Shown: positions 25,392 through 33,729 of the stretch, in pieces
How the letters are laid out: each line of letters starts with the position of its first letter
How positions within the stretch are numbered: the stretch's first letter is position 1
From: Chitinophagaceae bacterium
Lineage (GTDB): Bacteria; Bacteroidota; Bacteroidia; Chitinophagales; Chitinophagaceae
Assembly: GCA_013140985.1 (NCBI GenBank)
Contig: JABFRU010000002.1
Span: forward strand, 124,001-188,000
Reading direction: 5' to 3'
DNA: 64,000 nt
Program-made: the position numbers and the translations under genes
The notes under the pieces: generated by a model
Database searches by the model: none
The model's input: only the letters and a program-made list of their open reading frames with translations
Told to the model about the DNA's origin: nothing

Positions 25392-26990
25392 ATGAAAAGA
25401 AAAGAATTTTTAAAAAAAGCGATACCGGCCGGCGTCATGCTGCCCGCCATGATAAATGGATATTCTGTAAAAGCCTTTGGTGCAGACTCTCCATTGGTGC
25501 AGGCATTGATGCAGGGCATCACACAAACGGATCATGTATTGGTGATCATTCAACTGGCTGGTGGAAATGATGGATTGAATACAGTGATACCGGTTTCAAG
25601 CTATTCGGATTATTTCAATGCAAGAACAAATATTGCCATTCCGCAAAACAGAATATTGACATTGGGTTCAAGCGGTGCAGGATTGCATCCATCTATGACC
25701 GGTATGCATAATATTTATAACAATGGTATGTTGAAGGTGATACAGGCAGTAGGTTATCCTCAACCCAACTTCTCACACTTCCGGGCAACGGATATATGGA
25801 TGAGTGCATCCAACAGCAACCAGGAGGTCTTTAGCGGATGGGCCGGACGATATTTGAATTATGAATATCCCAATTTTCCAACCGGCTATCCTAATGCTGC
25901 TTCTCCTCATCCATTAGCCATACAAATAGGCTCCACTACCACATTGACCACACAGGGGCCGCAGGTGAATATGGCGATGAGCATCACTAATCCCAATTCT
26001 TTTTATAACCTGCTTACCGGAACAACAGATCCTGTGCCCAACACACCGGCAGGAAAAGAATTAAAATATATCAGGATCGTCAACCAGCAAACGCAGAAGT
26101 ACTCTTCTGTTATTGTTAATGCTGCCACTTCGGTTACACAGCAAGCTCCTTATCCCACCAATAACAGCCTCGCCGATCAACTGAAGATTGTTGCCCGGCT
26201 TATTAAAGGTGGATTGCATACAAGAGTGTATATGGTAAGTTTTGGCGGATTTGATAATCATTCTGTTCAGGTGAATGCAGCGGATACAACAACCGGAACA
26301 CATGCTACTTTATTACAAAGGGTTTCTGATGCGGTAAAGGCATTCCAGGATGACCTGCAATTCCTGCAAGTACAGGACAGGGTGATCGGGATGACCTACA
26401 GTGAATTTGGCCGGAGGATCAAATCCAATTCAAGCACCGGCACCGATCATGGCGCTGCTGCACCGATGTTCTTATTTGGAAGTAAAATAGACAATGGTGT
26501 ATTGGGAAATAATCCAACCATACCAACCAATGTAACGGTGAATGATAATGTACCGATGCAATACGATTTCAGGAGTGTGTATTCAACCATACTGGAAAAA
26601 TGGTTCTGTTTGGATAAAACAGTGGTAGATGGTTTGTATCCGCCGAATATCAATGCGCAGCTGCAATCATTGCCATTATTCAAAAATGGCATCAGCTGTA
26701 ATGCTGTTACGCCACCCCCGCCAACAGATGACAGGATCATTTACAATTCGCCCAACCCATTCAGCAACAGCACAAGGATCACTTTTAAAACAGAAGGCGG
26801 TCATACCCTGATCCAGATCATTGATACATTAGGCCGTGTAATTGTAAACCTGCTTGAAAAAGATTATGCAGTGCCGCTGACCGATTCAGTAATGTTCAAT
26901 TCTGAAGGGTTGCCTACCGGTATCTATTATGCACGCCTGCAAAATGGAGTGATACAAAAAGTAAGGCCAATGCTGAAAGTGAGAGAATAG
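25392..26990 (+). CDS. DUF1501 protein with T9SS sorting domain
   Basis: 532 residues. The N-terminus MKRKEFLKKAIPAGVMLPA is a Tat-like leader without the twin arginine. DUF1501 (sulfatase-like alpha/beta fold) is recognised from LVIIQLAGGNDGLNTVIP near 50, a GLHPSM segment, NFSHFRATDIWMSAS, GGFDNHSVQ near 283 and TYSEFGRRIKSNSS ... DHGAA near 335. The last 85 residues form a type A T9SS sorting domain (NSPNPFSNSTRI ... GLPTGIYYARLQNG). It follows DUF1800 by 28 bases. The TAG stop begins a 7-bp array. Confidence 0.9.
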   Translation: MKRKEFLKKAIPAGVMLPAMINGYSVKAFGADSPLVQALMQGITQTDHVLVIIQLAGGNDGLNTVIPVSSYSDYFNARTNIAIPQNRILTLGSSGAGLHPSMTGMHNIYNNGMLKVIQAVGYPQPNFSHFRATDIWMSASNSNQEVFSGWAGRYLNYEYPNFPTGYPNAASPHPLAIQIGSTTTLTTQGPQVNMAMSITNPNSFYNLLTGTTDPVPNTPAGKELKYIRIVNQQTQKYSSVIVNAATSVTQQAPYPTNNSLADQLKIVARLIKGGLHTRVYMVSFGGFDNHSVQVNAADTTTGTHATLLQRVSDAVKAFQDDLQFLQVQDRVIGMTYSEFGRRIKSNSSTGTDHGAAAPMFLFGSKIDNGVLGNNPTIPTNVTVNDNVPMQYDFRSVYSTILEKWFCLDKTVVDGLYPPNINAQLQSLPLFKNGISCNAVTPPPPTDDRIIYNSPNPFSNSTRITFKTEGGHTLIQIIDTLGRVIVNLLEKDYAVPLTDSVMFNSEGLPTGIYYARLQNGVIQKVRPMLKVRE

Positions 26991-27103
26991 ATAAGAACGA
27001 ATAACTAATAGATAAAAGTGTGGCGTGATTAAAGGAGTAATAAAATCAGTAGTAGATTTCGGATTAAAAGAACTATTAGTTATTCTCTTTTAGTTTTTCA
27101 TTA
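26988..27103. repeat. Two-armed inverted 7-bp array between convergent genes
   Basis: The left arm runs from the TAG stop of the DUF1501 gene (units TAGATAA, GAACGAA, TAACTAA, TAGATAA). The right arm on the minus strand runs from the TAA stop of the next gene (TAATGAA, AAACTAA, AAGAGAA, TAACTAA). A perfect 13-base inverted repeat, GAATAACTAATAG at 26999-27011 and its complement at 27073-27085, links the arms. Confidence 0.75.
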
Positions 27104-27688
27104 ATTACTCACCTGGTGCCCTGCATTCACCCAGTCAACTATTTTTTGTTTATCAGGTGGTGTTAGCATTGCATTGGGGAGCTCGGGCATTTGGGTCGGC
27201 AAATTGTCAACGGCTCTTATTTTTATCCTGTCCCATTGGGCAACAATACTTGCATCAGTATTAAAATTTACATTTCCGCTGTTCCCGGCGCCCAGGTGAC
27301 AGGGGCCGCAATAACCGCCCCCGCCGCCACCACTGATTAATTGTTTAACAGCCGCATATTTCGGCCCATAATTTAAAATAGTGATCTGCGCTGTATCTGT
27401 ACACCCTTTCTGATTCTTCATTGTTATTACATAATTACCGGGGGCAAGATCAGTGAAATACCATGAGCTTTGGTAGCTGCCATTATTCAATTTATATGAG
27501 ATAGTGTCACCTCTTGGTGAAAGGATGCTGATCGTTCCGTTATTGGATGTTCCAATAGATTCGGTATGTGTATGTGTGATATTGAAATTAACGCCTGTGC
27601 AGGGATCGGTATCAGTTACATCGCTTTTACTGCAGGAATAAATAAGAAGGATGACCGTAAGGCAGGTAATTGTCAGTTTTGATCTCAT
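27101..27688 (-). CDS. Lipoprotein with SprB-like repeat and cytochrome-c-type heme motif
   Basis: 195 residues. Type II signal peptide with lipobox IYSC (residues 16-19). Residues about 30-105 match the SprB-repeat pattern (NNGTISI ... YKLNNGSYQSS ... FTDLAPGNYVITMKNQKGCT). A glycine run (120-125) leads into CGPCH at 127-131, a c-type heme-binding CxxCH, and a short C-terminal part with PPDKQKIVDWVNAG typical of class I cytochrome c helices; M157 or M164 could be the axial ligand. Probably an outer-membrane redox lipoprotein. It converges on the DUF1501 gene. Confidence 0.75.
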   Translation of the reverse strand: MRSKLTITCLTVILLIYSCSKSDVTDTDPCTGVNFNITHTHTESIGTSNNGTISILSPRGDTISYKLNNGSYQSSWYFTDLAPGNYVITMKNQKGCTDTAQITILNYGPKYAAVKQLISGGGGGGYCGPCHLGAGNSGNVNFNTDASIVAQWDRIKIRAVDNLPTQMPELPNAMLTPPDKQKIVDWVNAGHQVSN

Positions 27689-27784
27689 AGCGGGGTTTTG
27701 AATTGAGAAAGTCGCCTGGGTTTAAAATGAATGATTCTTTGGACAAGATAAAAAAATAGGGGGAGAAATATTGTAACGATGTTG

Positions 27785-27792
27785 CAAAACTA
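27785..27792 (-). promoter_or_regulatory. Predicted -7 element for the cytochrome-c lipoprotein gene
   Basis: On the minus strand the sequence reads TAGTTTTG, matching TAnnTTTG, about 97 bases before the start codon. No clear -33 element. Confidence 0.4.
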
Positions 27793-27860
27793 ATCATCCT
27801 TCACAACGTATGAAAAGCCAGTTATTATATCAGGTTGCAAAAATGCTTAGATTTACGGTG

Positions 27861-28298
27861 ATGAAGGTACTTTTCAAATTAATACTATTTACCGGTTGTA
27901 TAACATTCATGTCGGCCTGCTCCAAAGGAGGCGGTTCGGGCAATGACGATGGAGGAGTTGTGCATATCCCTTCGCCCAATGATATCACTGCGCCGGTACT
28001 TGATATTTTTTCTCCCACACCCGACCAGGTATTTACCAGCGGAAGCAATATTAATGTAACAGGAAGGATCACCGATGATCTTGGTCTTTACCGGGGCAGC
28101 ATACGTATCACTAATGATGCCAATGGAAATATATTGAAAGAACAGTTATACGAGATACATTATGTGCTCAATTACAACTTCAACATCAATTATACTCCCG
28201 CTGTTACTGTTCCTTCGAATTATACCGTTACTGTCACTTTTGAAGATCATGGTTATAACAGTGCAACAAAAACAGTGAAGATAAAAGTGAACCCCTAA
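27861..28298 (+). CDS. DUF4625-like lipoprotein
   Basis: About 145 residues from ATG 27861, which gives an ideal lipoprotein signal (MKVLFKLILFTGCITFMSAC, lipobox MSAC). Upstream in-frame ATGs at 27810 and 27843 are possible but lengthen the leader. A Gly/Ser/Asp linker is followed by an Ig-like domain (PVLDIFSPTPDQVFTSGSNINVTGRITDDLGLYRGSI ...) like those of DUF4625 proteins. Function unknown; located at the outer membrane by inference. It overlaps the convergent rhodanese gene by four bases. Confidence 0.75.
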   Translation: MKVLFKLILFTGCITFMSACSKGGGSGNDDGGVVHIPSPNDITAPVLDIFSPTPDQVFTSGSNINVTGRITDDLGLYRGSIRITNDANGNILKEQLYEIHYVLNYNFNINYTPAVTVPSNYTVTVTFEDHGYNSATKTVKIKVNP

Positions 28299-28609
28299 AG
28301 GCTTTTGAGAATTTTCAGCACATTCTCCCAGCTTCCGCCATTGTAAACTTCTTTCAATCCATTTTGTTTCATTATTGATGCGGCATTACTGCTCCTTGAG
28401 CCGGAGGCACAACAAAAAATAATTGGTCGTTTCATATTCTTTATCCTTTCTGCATTGGCAGCGATCCTGTCAACGGGGATATTAATAGACTCAGGAACTT
28501 TGCCGCCGTCAAATTCCTGCGGTGTTCTTACATCAATGATGATAGCTCCTTTGCGCAAAGCGTCTTTTATTTTACCACCGCCTGATCCCAAAAAAGAAAA
28601 GAGTCCCAT
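28295..28609 (-). CDS. Single-domain rhodanese-like protein
   Basis: 104 residues, one rhodanese domain. IIDVRTPQEFDGGKVPESINIP (residues 24-45) is the usual entry motif and the catalytic loop is CASGSRS starting at C67. Such proteins transfer sulfane sulfur; the specific partner is unknown. It lies 18 bases downstream of the ABC exporter gene on the same strand and may be co-transcribed with it. Confidence 0.9.
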   Translation of the reverse strand: MGLFSFLGSGGGKIKDALRKGAIIIDVRTPQEFDGGKVPESINIPVDRIAANAERIKNMKRPIIFCCASGSRSSNAASIMKQNGLKEVYNGGSWENVLKILKSL

Positions 28610-28627
28610 AGTTATGCTACGCTGATT

Positions 28628-30463
28628 TTATTTTTTTCTTTCGCCGATCTGCTGCCGCCACATGGCATAATACAATCCTTTTTCTTCCAGTAATGTATTA
28701 TGATTGCCTGTTTCCACTACATCGCCTTTTTCCAGTACATAGATCCGGTCGGCATGCATGATAGTTGAAAGCCGGTGTGCAATTAAAATTGTTACCTGGT
28801 TGCCCAATTGTGAAATATCACGGATGGTGTCAGTAATTTCTTCTTCTGTCAGTGAATCCAACGCCGAAGTAGCCTCATCGAACAATAGCAGTTTTGGTTT
28901 TCTCAATAAAGCTCTCGCAATAGAAAGACGTTGTTTCTCTCCGCCGGATAATTTCAATCCGCCTTCACCTATCATTGTGTCTAATCCCTTTTCTGCTCTT
29001 ACCAACAAATTCTGGCAGGCCGCTTTATTCAATACATCCATAAGATCATCTTCCGTAGCAGATGGATTGACGAATAACAGGTTTTCTTTGATGGTACCGG
29101 AAAATAATTGTGTGTCCTGTGTTACAAAGCCAATTTGATTACGCAGGTCTTCAAAGTCGATACCATTTTCATCGATGCCATTGTATAATATTTTTCCCTC
29201 CTGCGGACGATATAAGCCAACCAGTAATTTCATCAGCGTTGTTTTACCGGAACCCGAAGGGCCAACAAATGCAATGGTCTCACCGGTCTTTACTTTAAAA
29301 CTAATATCATTGATGGCTTTATGTGCAGCCGTTTGGTGCTTGAAAGCAACATGATCAAATTCCAGCGTTTCAATTTTTCCCAAATGTTTTGGATTGACCG
29401 GCTTTGCTTCGGGGGCTTTTTTCATCAGGTTGCCAAAATTTTCCAGCGATGCCTGCGCTTCACGGTAGGAGAGAATGATATTGCCGATCTCCTGCAAGGG
29501 ACCGAAAACAAAGAAAGAAAATATCTGCATCGTTACGATCTGTCCTGCATCCATTTCTCCCTGGTAAACAAAAAGCATCAGCAGGAACAGGATCACCTGG
29601 CGCAGTGTATTGACAAATGTTCCCTGTACAAAACTGATACTGCGTATCCGTTTTACTTTTGTCAGTTCAAGCCCAAGAATTTTAAAAGTGTTTTTATTTA
29701 ACCGGCCTACTTCCTGTTGTGTAAGCCCTAAACTTTTCACCAGCTCAATATTCCGTAACGATTCGGTGGTTGCACCTGCCAGGGCTGTTGTTTGGCCCAC
29801 TATTTTTTTCTGGATCACTTTTACTTTTTTGCTGAGCAGGTTGGAAATGATGGTCAGTAAAAATATACCGCCGAAATAAACCAATGGCAGGCTCCAGTGA
29901 ATGGAGGTGGCATACACCGCCACAAAAATGATCCCTATGATAACAGGGAAAAGGATATTGATAAAGGCGGCAACAAATTTTTCCGTATCTATTCTTACTT
30001 TTTGTAATACACTCAGCGTTTCACCGCTTCTCGCATCTTCAAATTCCTGGTAAGGGAGTTTCATAGCATGTTGAAGGCCTTGTGTAAAAACAGTGGCGCC
30101 GAATTTTTGTGTGATCAGGTTCAAAAAATAATCCTGGAATGCTTTGGCGATACGGCTGATCATAGCCACAGATATGGAAGCAATCAGCAACCACATCACG
30201 CCATAATAATGTTTGTACTCAAGAGATCGTTCAACTACACCGCCTGCTTTTACCTTCACTACTTCTTCGTGTATATCTTTATTCACCCAAAGAAACTGAC
30301 CCCAGTCAAAAGATTCTTTGCCCTGGTGATAGGTAGCCAAATTGACCAGTTTACCAAAAATGATCGGGTCTATCAAAGAGAAACCGATATTGATAGCAGC
30401 AAGAAGTAAAACAAGACCTACAAGCCATTTATAGGGTTTCAGATATTTGAATAATATTTTCAT
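28628..30463 (-). CDS. ABC exporter, fused permease and ATPase
   Basis: 611 residues. The N-terminal 330 residues hold six membrane helices of an ABC type-1 exporter. The nucleotide-binding domain has Walker A GPSGSGKT near 402, Q-loop in QIGFVTQDTQ, signature KLSGGEKQR near 510, Walker B LLLFDEATSALD near 530 and the H-loop in IAHRLST. It likely works as a homodimer. The substrate cannot be told; the similarity is to lipid/multidrug exporters. A hairpin repeat lies just upstream. Confidence 0.93.
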   Translation of the reverse strand: MKILFKYLKPYKWLVGLVLLLAAINIGFSLIDPIIFGKLVNLATYHQGKESFDWGQFLWVNKDIHEEVVKVKAGGVVERSLEYKHYYGVMWLLIASISVAMISRIAKAFQDYFLNLITQKFGATVFTQGLQHAMKLPYQEFEDARSGETLSVLQKVRIDTEKFVAAFINILFPVIIGIIFVAVYATSIHWSLPLVYFGGIFLLTIISNLLSKKVKVIQKKIVGQTTALAGATTESLRNIELVKSLGLTQQEVGRLNKNTFKILGLELTKVKRIRSISFVQGTFVNTLRQVILFLLMLFVYQGEMDAGQIVTMQIFSFFVFGPLQEIGNIILSYREAQASLENFGNLMKKAPEAKPVNPKHLGKIETLEFDHVAFKHQTAAHKAINDISFKVKTGETIAFVGPSGSGKTTLMKLLVGLYRPQEGKILYNGIDENGIDFEDLRNQIGFVTQDTQLFSGTIKENLLFVNPSATEDDLMDVLNKAACQNLLVRAEKGLDTMIGEGGLKLSGGEKQRLSIARALLRKPKLLLFDEATSALDSLTEEEITDTIRDISQLGNQVTILIAHRLSTIMHADRIYVLEKGDVVETGNHNTLLEEKGLYYAMWRQQIGERKK

Positions 30464-30498
30464 ATAAGCAGATAAATAAAGGCATTTGAAAAATTTTA

Positions 30499-30570
30499 TT
30501 TCCCACTAAGGTCACTAAGAATTTACATGGTCATGTAAGTATTTTGTTTTCTTTGTGTCTTTGTGGGAAA
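30499..30570. repeat. TTTCCCAC-bounded imperfect hairpin repeat, copy 2
   Basis: It starts with TTTCCCACTAAGGTCACTAAG and ends with CTTTGTGTCTTTGTGGGAAA, its near reverse complement. The central AAGTATTTT is shared with copy 1. Confidence 0.8.
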
Positions 30571-30652
30571 CATATCAATTAACTAACGTTCAAACATCGT
30601 ACAAGTTCGGAAAAAATGGCAACATGGCAGCAAGTAACTGCCAATCATGGAT

Positions 30653-31216
30653 CTATACCGGGAAATTTTTATTGTTTTTTATTTTTATTGCCTGGTTGAT
30701 ATGCCTGTGTTCATGCTGTACAAGGAATTTGATCGTATTTCTCAAGCTATATGTTACGAATCCTGATACAGGAGAGGTGATATGTGTTTTATCAATATCC
30801 ACCATCCGGCAGTCGTTGATATATTCTATAAATGAATCAAGATGTTTTTGAAACCGTTCCAGTATTTCCGGTTCAATTTTACTTTCTGACGGTAATAATT
30901 TTTTAGGGGCATTCATTTTCTTTTTCACTTTTTCCTGTAACAGGAACACCATCATGCGGCCAAAAAAGCCACCAAAGGGGCTCCAGTTCTCCCAAAAGCT
31001 TTCTTTGAATTCTCCTTCTGCTATTTTTTTGAAAGTGGGGAAGTAAGCACAATCAGAAAGGATAAGATGATCGAGGCATTGGCCAATGCTCCAGTTGTCT
31101 TCACCGGGCTTCCAGTTGAGTTGTTGAGGTGTAATAGTTGAGAATTCCTGTTTTACTTTTTCACCGGCTTCCCTGCCATATTGGATCATTTGCTGTATGA
31201 ATACCGGGTCTTTCAT
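30653..31216 (-). CDS. DinB-family protein
   Basis: 187 residues from the ATG ending at 31216. DinB_2 pattern: WKPGEDNWSIGQCLDHLILSD near residues 35-54 with the first metal histidine H50, and the paired histidines in QHEHRHINQAIK at the C-terminus. No signal peptide, so cytoplasmic, unlike the other DinB-like protein at 1389. Putative metal-dependent transferase, substrate unknown. A TACATTTG promoter element lies 12 bases upstream. Confidence 0.88.
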   Translation of the reverse strand: MKDPVFIQQMIQYGREAGEKVKQEFSTITPQQLNWKPGEDNWSIGQCLDHLILSDCAYFPTFKKIAEGEFKESFWENWSPFGGFFGRMMVFLLQEKVKKKMNAPKKLLPSESKIEPEILERFQKHLDSFIEYINDCRMVDIDKTHITSPVSGFVTYSLRNTIKFLVQHEHRHINQAIKIKNNKNFPV

Positions 31217-31228
31217 TTTTTGTGGGTA

Positions 31229-31236
31229 CAAATGTA
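31229..31236 (-). promoter_or_regulatory. Predicted -7 element close to the DinB start codon
   Basis: The minus strand reads TACATTTG, matching TAnnTTTG, 12 bases before the ATG, implying a very short leader. No clear -33. Confidence 0.4.
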
Positions 31237-31248
31237 AGTAGGGAGTTT

Positions 31249-32799
31249 TTATCCCGCCCAACCTTCCCTGTCCAAACTTCTATATTGAATGGCTTCGGCC
31301 AAATATTCCGGTTTGATATCATCGCTTGCAGAAAGATCGGCAATGGTTCTTGATACTTTTAATATCCTGTCATATGCCCTGGCAGAAAGATTTAATTTTT
31401 CCATAGCAGCTTTCAGCAAATTAGCGCCAACAGTATTGATAACGCAGATCTCCTTCAGCATTTTACTGCTCATTTGTGCATTGCAATAAATACCCGGATG
31501 TGCTGCATATCTTTTTTCCTGCATCTCTCTTGCCTTGATCACTCTTTCACGGATACTGGCAGAATTTTCCTGTGGCTTTATGGCAGACAGTTCACTGAAA
31601 GCAACAGGAGTTACTTCCACATGCAGATCGATCCTGTCAAGCAAGGGCCCGGATATTTTATTCAAATATTTCTGTACTGTTCCGGGAGGACAAGTACATT
31701 CTCTTTCAGGGTGATTATAAAAACCGCAGGGGCATGGATTCATGGAAGCGATCAGCATGAATGATGCGGGAAAATCCACCGCCACTTTGGCTCTTGAGAT
31801 CGTTACTCTTCTTTCTTCCATTGGCTGGCGCATTACTTCCAGCACTGTTCTTTTAAATTCAGGCAATTCATCTAAAAACAAAACGCCATTATGTGCCAGC
31901 GAGATTTCACCCGGCTGCGGTATGCCACCACCACCCACTAATGCCACATCGGAAATAGTATGATGCGGAGAACGGAATGGCCGTTTTGAAACCAATGTTG
32001 AATTCTCCGGAAGCTTGCCGGCTACGGAATGGATCTTTGTTGTTTCTAATGCCTCTTGTAATGAAAGAGGAGGAAGGATAGTAGGCAATCTTTTTGCCAG
32101 CATTGTCTTGCCGGCGCCGGGTGGGCCAATTAAAATAGCATTATGACCACCGGCTGCTGCGATCTCCAATGCTCTTTTAATATTCTCCTGTCCCTTTACA
32201 TCGGTGAAATCAATTTCAAAATCGTATTGCGAATTAAAAAACTCTTCTCTTGTATTTATTACCGTGGGTTGCAAACCTGTTTCATCATTTTCAAAAAAAT
32301 CAATCACTTCTTTTATATGCTCTACGCCAAAGACCTGCAGGTTGTTGACCATGCCGGCTTCTTTTGCATTCATTTTTGGAACGATCAGTCCTTTGAATCC
32401 TTCTTTTCTTGCCTGTATGGCAATGGGTAATGCTCCTTTGATGGAACGTATGTCGCCATTCAATGCTAATTCGCCCATGATGACATAATTAGCCAGTGCA
32501 TCCCTGTTCTCAATTTGTTCTGATGCGCCGAGAATACCTAATGCAATGGGAAGATCAAAAGGAGTTCCGCTTTTTTTAATATCGGCAGGAGCAAGATTGA
32601 CCACTACTTTGGTGCGGGGGACAGAAAAATTATTTGTTTTGAAAGTGCTTTCTATTCTTTGCAGGCTTTCCTTCACAGCATTATCCGGCAGCCCGACGAT
32701 CATCATATCTTTTCCTGACTGGTTCAGCCAGTTTACCTCAATTGTGATAGTAATCGCTTCTACACCATATACTGCGCTGCCAAATGTTTTTACAAGCAT
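31249..32799 (-). CDS. yifB: YifB/ComM-family Mg-chelatase-like AAA ATPase
   Basis: 516 residues, the standard length. The N-terminal Lon-protease-like fold (about 1-170; MLVKTFGSAVYGVEA, GLPDNAVKESLQRIES) is followed by an AAA module with Walker A GPPGAGKTM near 217, Walker B in VLFLDELPEFKR, and a C-terminal Cys-containing zinc-like insertion (CPCGFYNHPERECTCP). Homologues (ComM) are helicases promoting branch migration during natural transformation. The start is supported by the conserved N-terminus. Confidence 0.95.
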   Translation of the reverse strand: MLVKTFGSAVYGVEAITITIEVNWLNQSGKDMMIVGLPDNAVKESLQRIESTFKTNNFSVPRTKVVVNLAPADIKKSGTPFDLPIALGILGASEQIENRDALANYVIMGELALNGDIRSIKGALPIAIQARKEGFKGLIVPKMNAKEAGMVNNLQVFGVEHIKEVIDFFENDETGLQPTVINTREEFFNSQYDFEIDFTDVKGQENIKRALEIAAAGGHNAILIGPPGAGKTMLAKRLPTILPPLSLQEALETTKIHSVAGKLPENSTLVSKRPFRSPHHTISDVALVGGGGIPQPGEISLAHNGVLFLDELPEFKRTVLEVMRQPMEERRVTISRAKVAVDFPASFMLIASMNPCPCGFYNHPERECTCPPGTVQKYLNKISGPLLDRIDLHVEVTPVAFSELSAIKPQENSASIRERVIKAREMQEKRYAAHPGIYCNAQMSSKMLKEICVINTVGANLLKAAMEKLNLSARAYDRILKVSRTIADLSASDDIKPEYLAEAIQYRSLDREGWAG

Positions 32800-32858
32800 G
32801 GTTTAATGGTTATCAACCTGAAGATAAAGAAAATAAAGGAAGGGAATTGTATGCTGAT

Positions 32859-33689
32859 CTATTTGCGGCAGGCGCCGGAGAACACATCATTTTCTACTAT
32901 GAAAAAGAGCATAAATGAATGATCTAACTGGATGAGCCGGTGAGTAAGAACACTGCCATCGTCAAACCCGATACGAAAAACATTATCATCTACTGACCAT
33001 TCACCCGTGTATTTTTCTCCGCTACTTTCAATAGTAGCTTTATGGTTGGACCTGATATTCATTGTATAACTACAGTCAACTTCCCATCGCCCGGTTAATT
33101 CATCGGTATTGATCTCGGGTTTAAACTCTTTCAATACCAGTTTTGTTTTATATTTTTTATTGAGATCGTCCAGGTAGCGGGTAAAGTCGGCCGTGTCACG
33201 GCTTTGAATATGTGACATTTTGTTCAGCATTGTTTGTTGTGCCCTCCTGTTAATCGGGAGCACCGCTTCGCCTTTCAGATCTTTATAAAGACTGAGGGTA
33301 TCATAAAAAGCTGACAGCACAGGTTTTTCGTCCTCAAACATCCGGATGGTGCGGTCAATGATCGTTTTCATTTTTTCGTCCACGCCTTCCTCTTCTTTTA
33401 TATTCTGAAGACTTTTATTCATTTGATCAAGTTCTCTCAGCAACTCGTTTTTCATTTCCACTGCATCGCAGGAAAAACAACCAATGGTTGTAAATTTTTC
33501 TTTGGAACGGTTGATGTATTCATTGACAGCATTCCAGGTGGTTTCGATCTTTTCCCTTTTTTTTCTTGCTTCTTTTTTAGCGTCTTTTTTATCAAAAATA
33601 AAATGAACGATAAGATAGGCTACCACTGTAGTGAGTACGCCAATGATGATGTTCTTCCATATATTCCCGCCCTGGGGTGCGCCGCTCAT
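32859..33689 (-). CDS. Membrane-anchored protein with lipocalin-like C-terminal domain (paralogue A)
   Basis: 276 residues. One transmembrane helix near the N-terminus (NIIIGVLTTVVAYLIVHFIF, about 12-31), then a helical charged region (about 40-185), then a C-terminal beta-domain with GRWEVDCSY and GEWSVDDNVFRIGFDDG, like the small lipocalin-like domains that detect or bind hydrophobic ligands. A single upstream paralogue (33730) shares this order. I do not recognise the family. The pair is 40 bases apart on one strand and probably co-transcribed. Confidence 0.7.
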   Translation of the reverse strand: MSGAPQGGNIWKNIIIGVLTTVVAYLIVHFIFDKKDAKKEARKKREKIETTWNAVNEYINRSKEKFTTIGCFSCDAVEMKNELLRELDQMNKSLQNIKEEEGVDEKMKTIIDRTIRMFEDEKPVLSAFYDTLSLYKDLKGEAVLPINRRAQQTMLNKMSHIQSRDTADFTRYLDDLNKKYKTKLVLKEFKPEINTDELTGRWEVDCSYTMNIRSNHKATIESSGEKYTGEWSVDDNVFRIGFDDGSVLTHRLIQLDHSFMLFFIVENDVFSGACRK

Positions 33690-33729
33690 TGTGAGGTTCG
33701 TTTAGGTGGTATTGAAAGCAATATAAAAA

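Noticed and set aside
25392-25450. Twin-arginine signal in the DUF1501 protein
   Set aside because: The N-terminus has KRK but no RR pair, so a Tat route is not supported.
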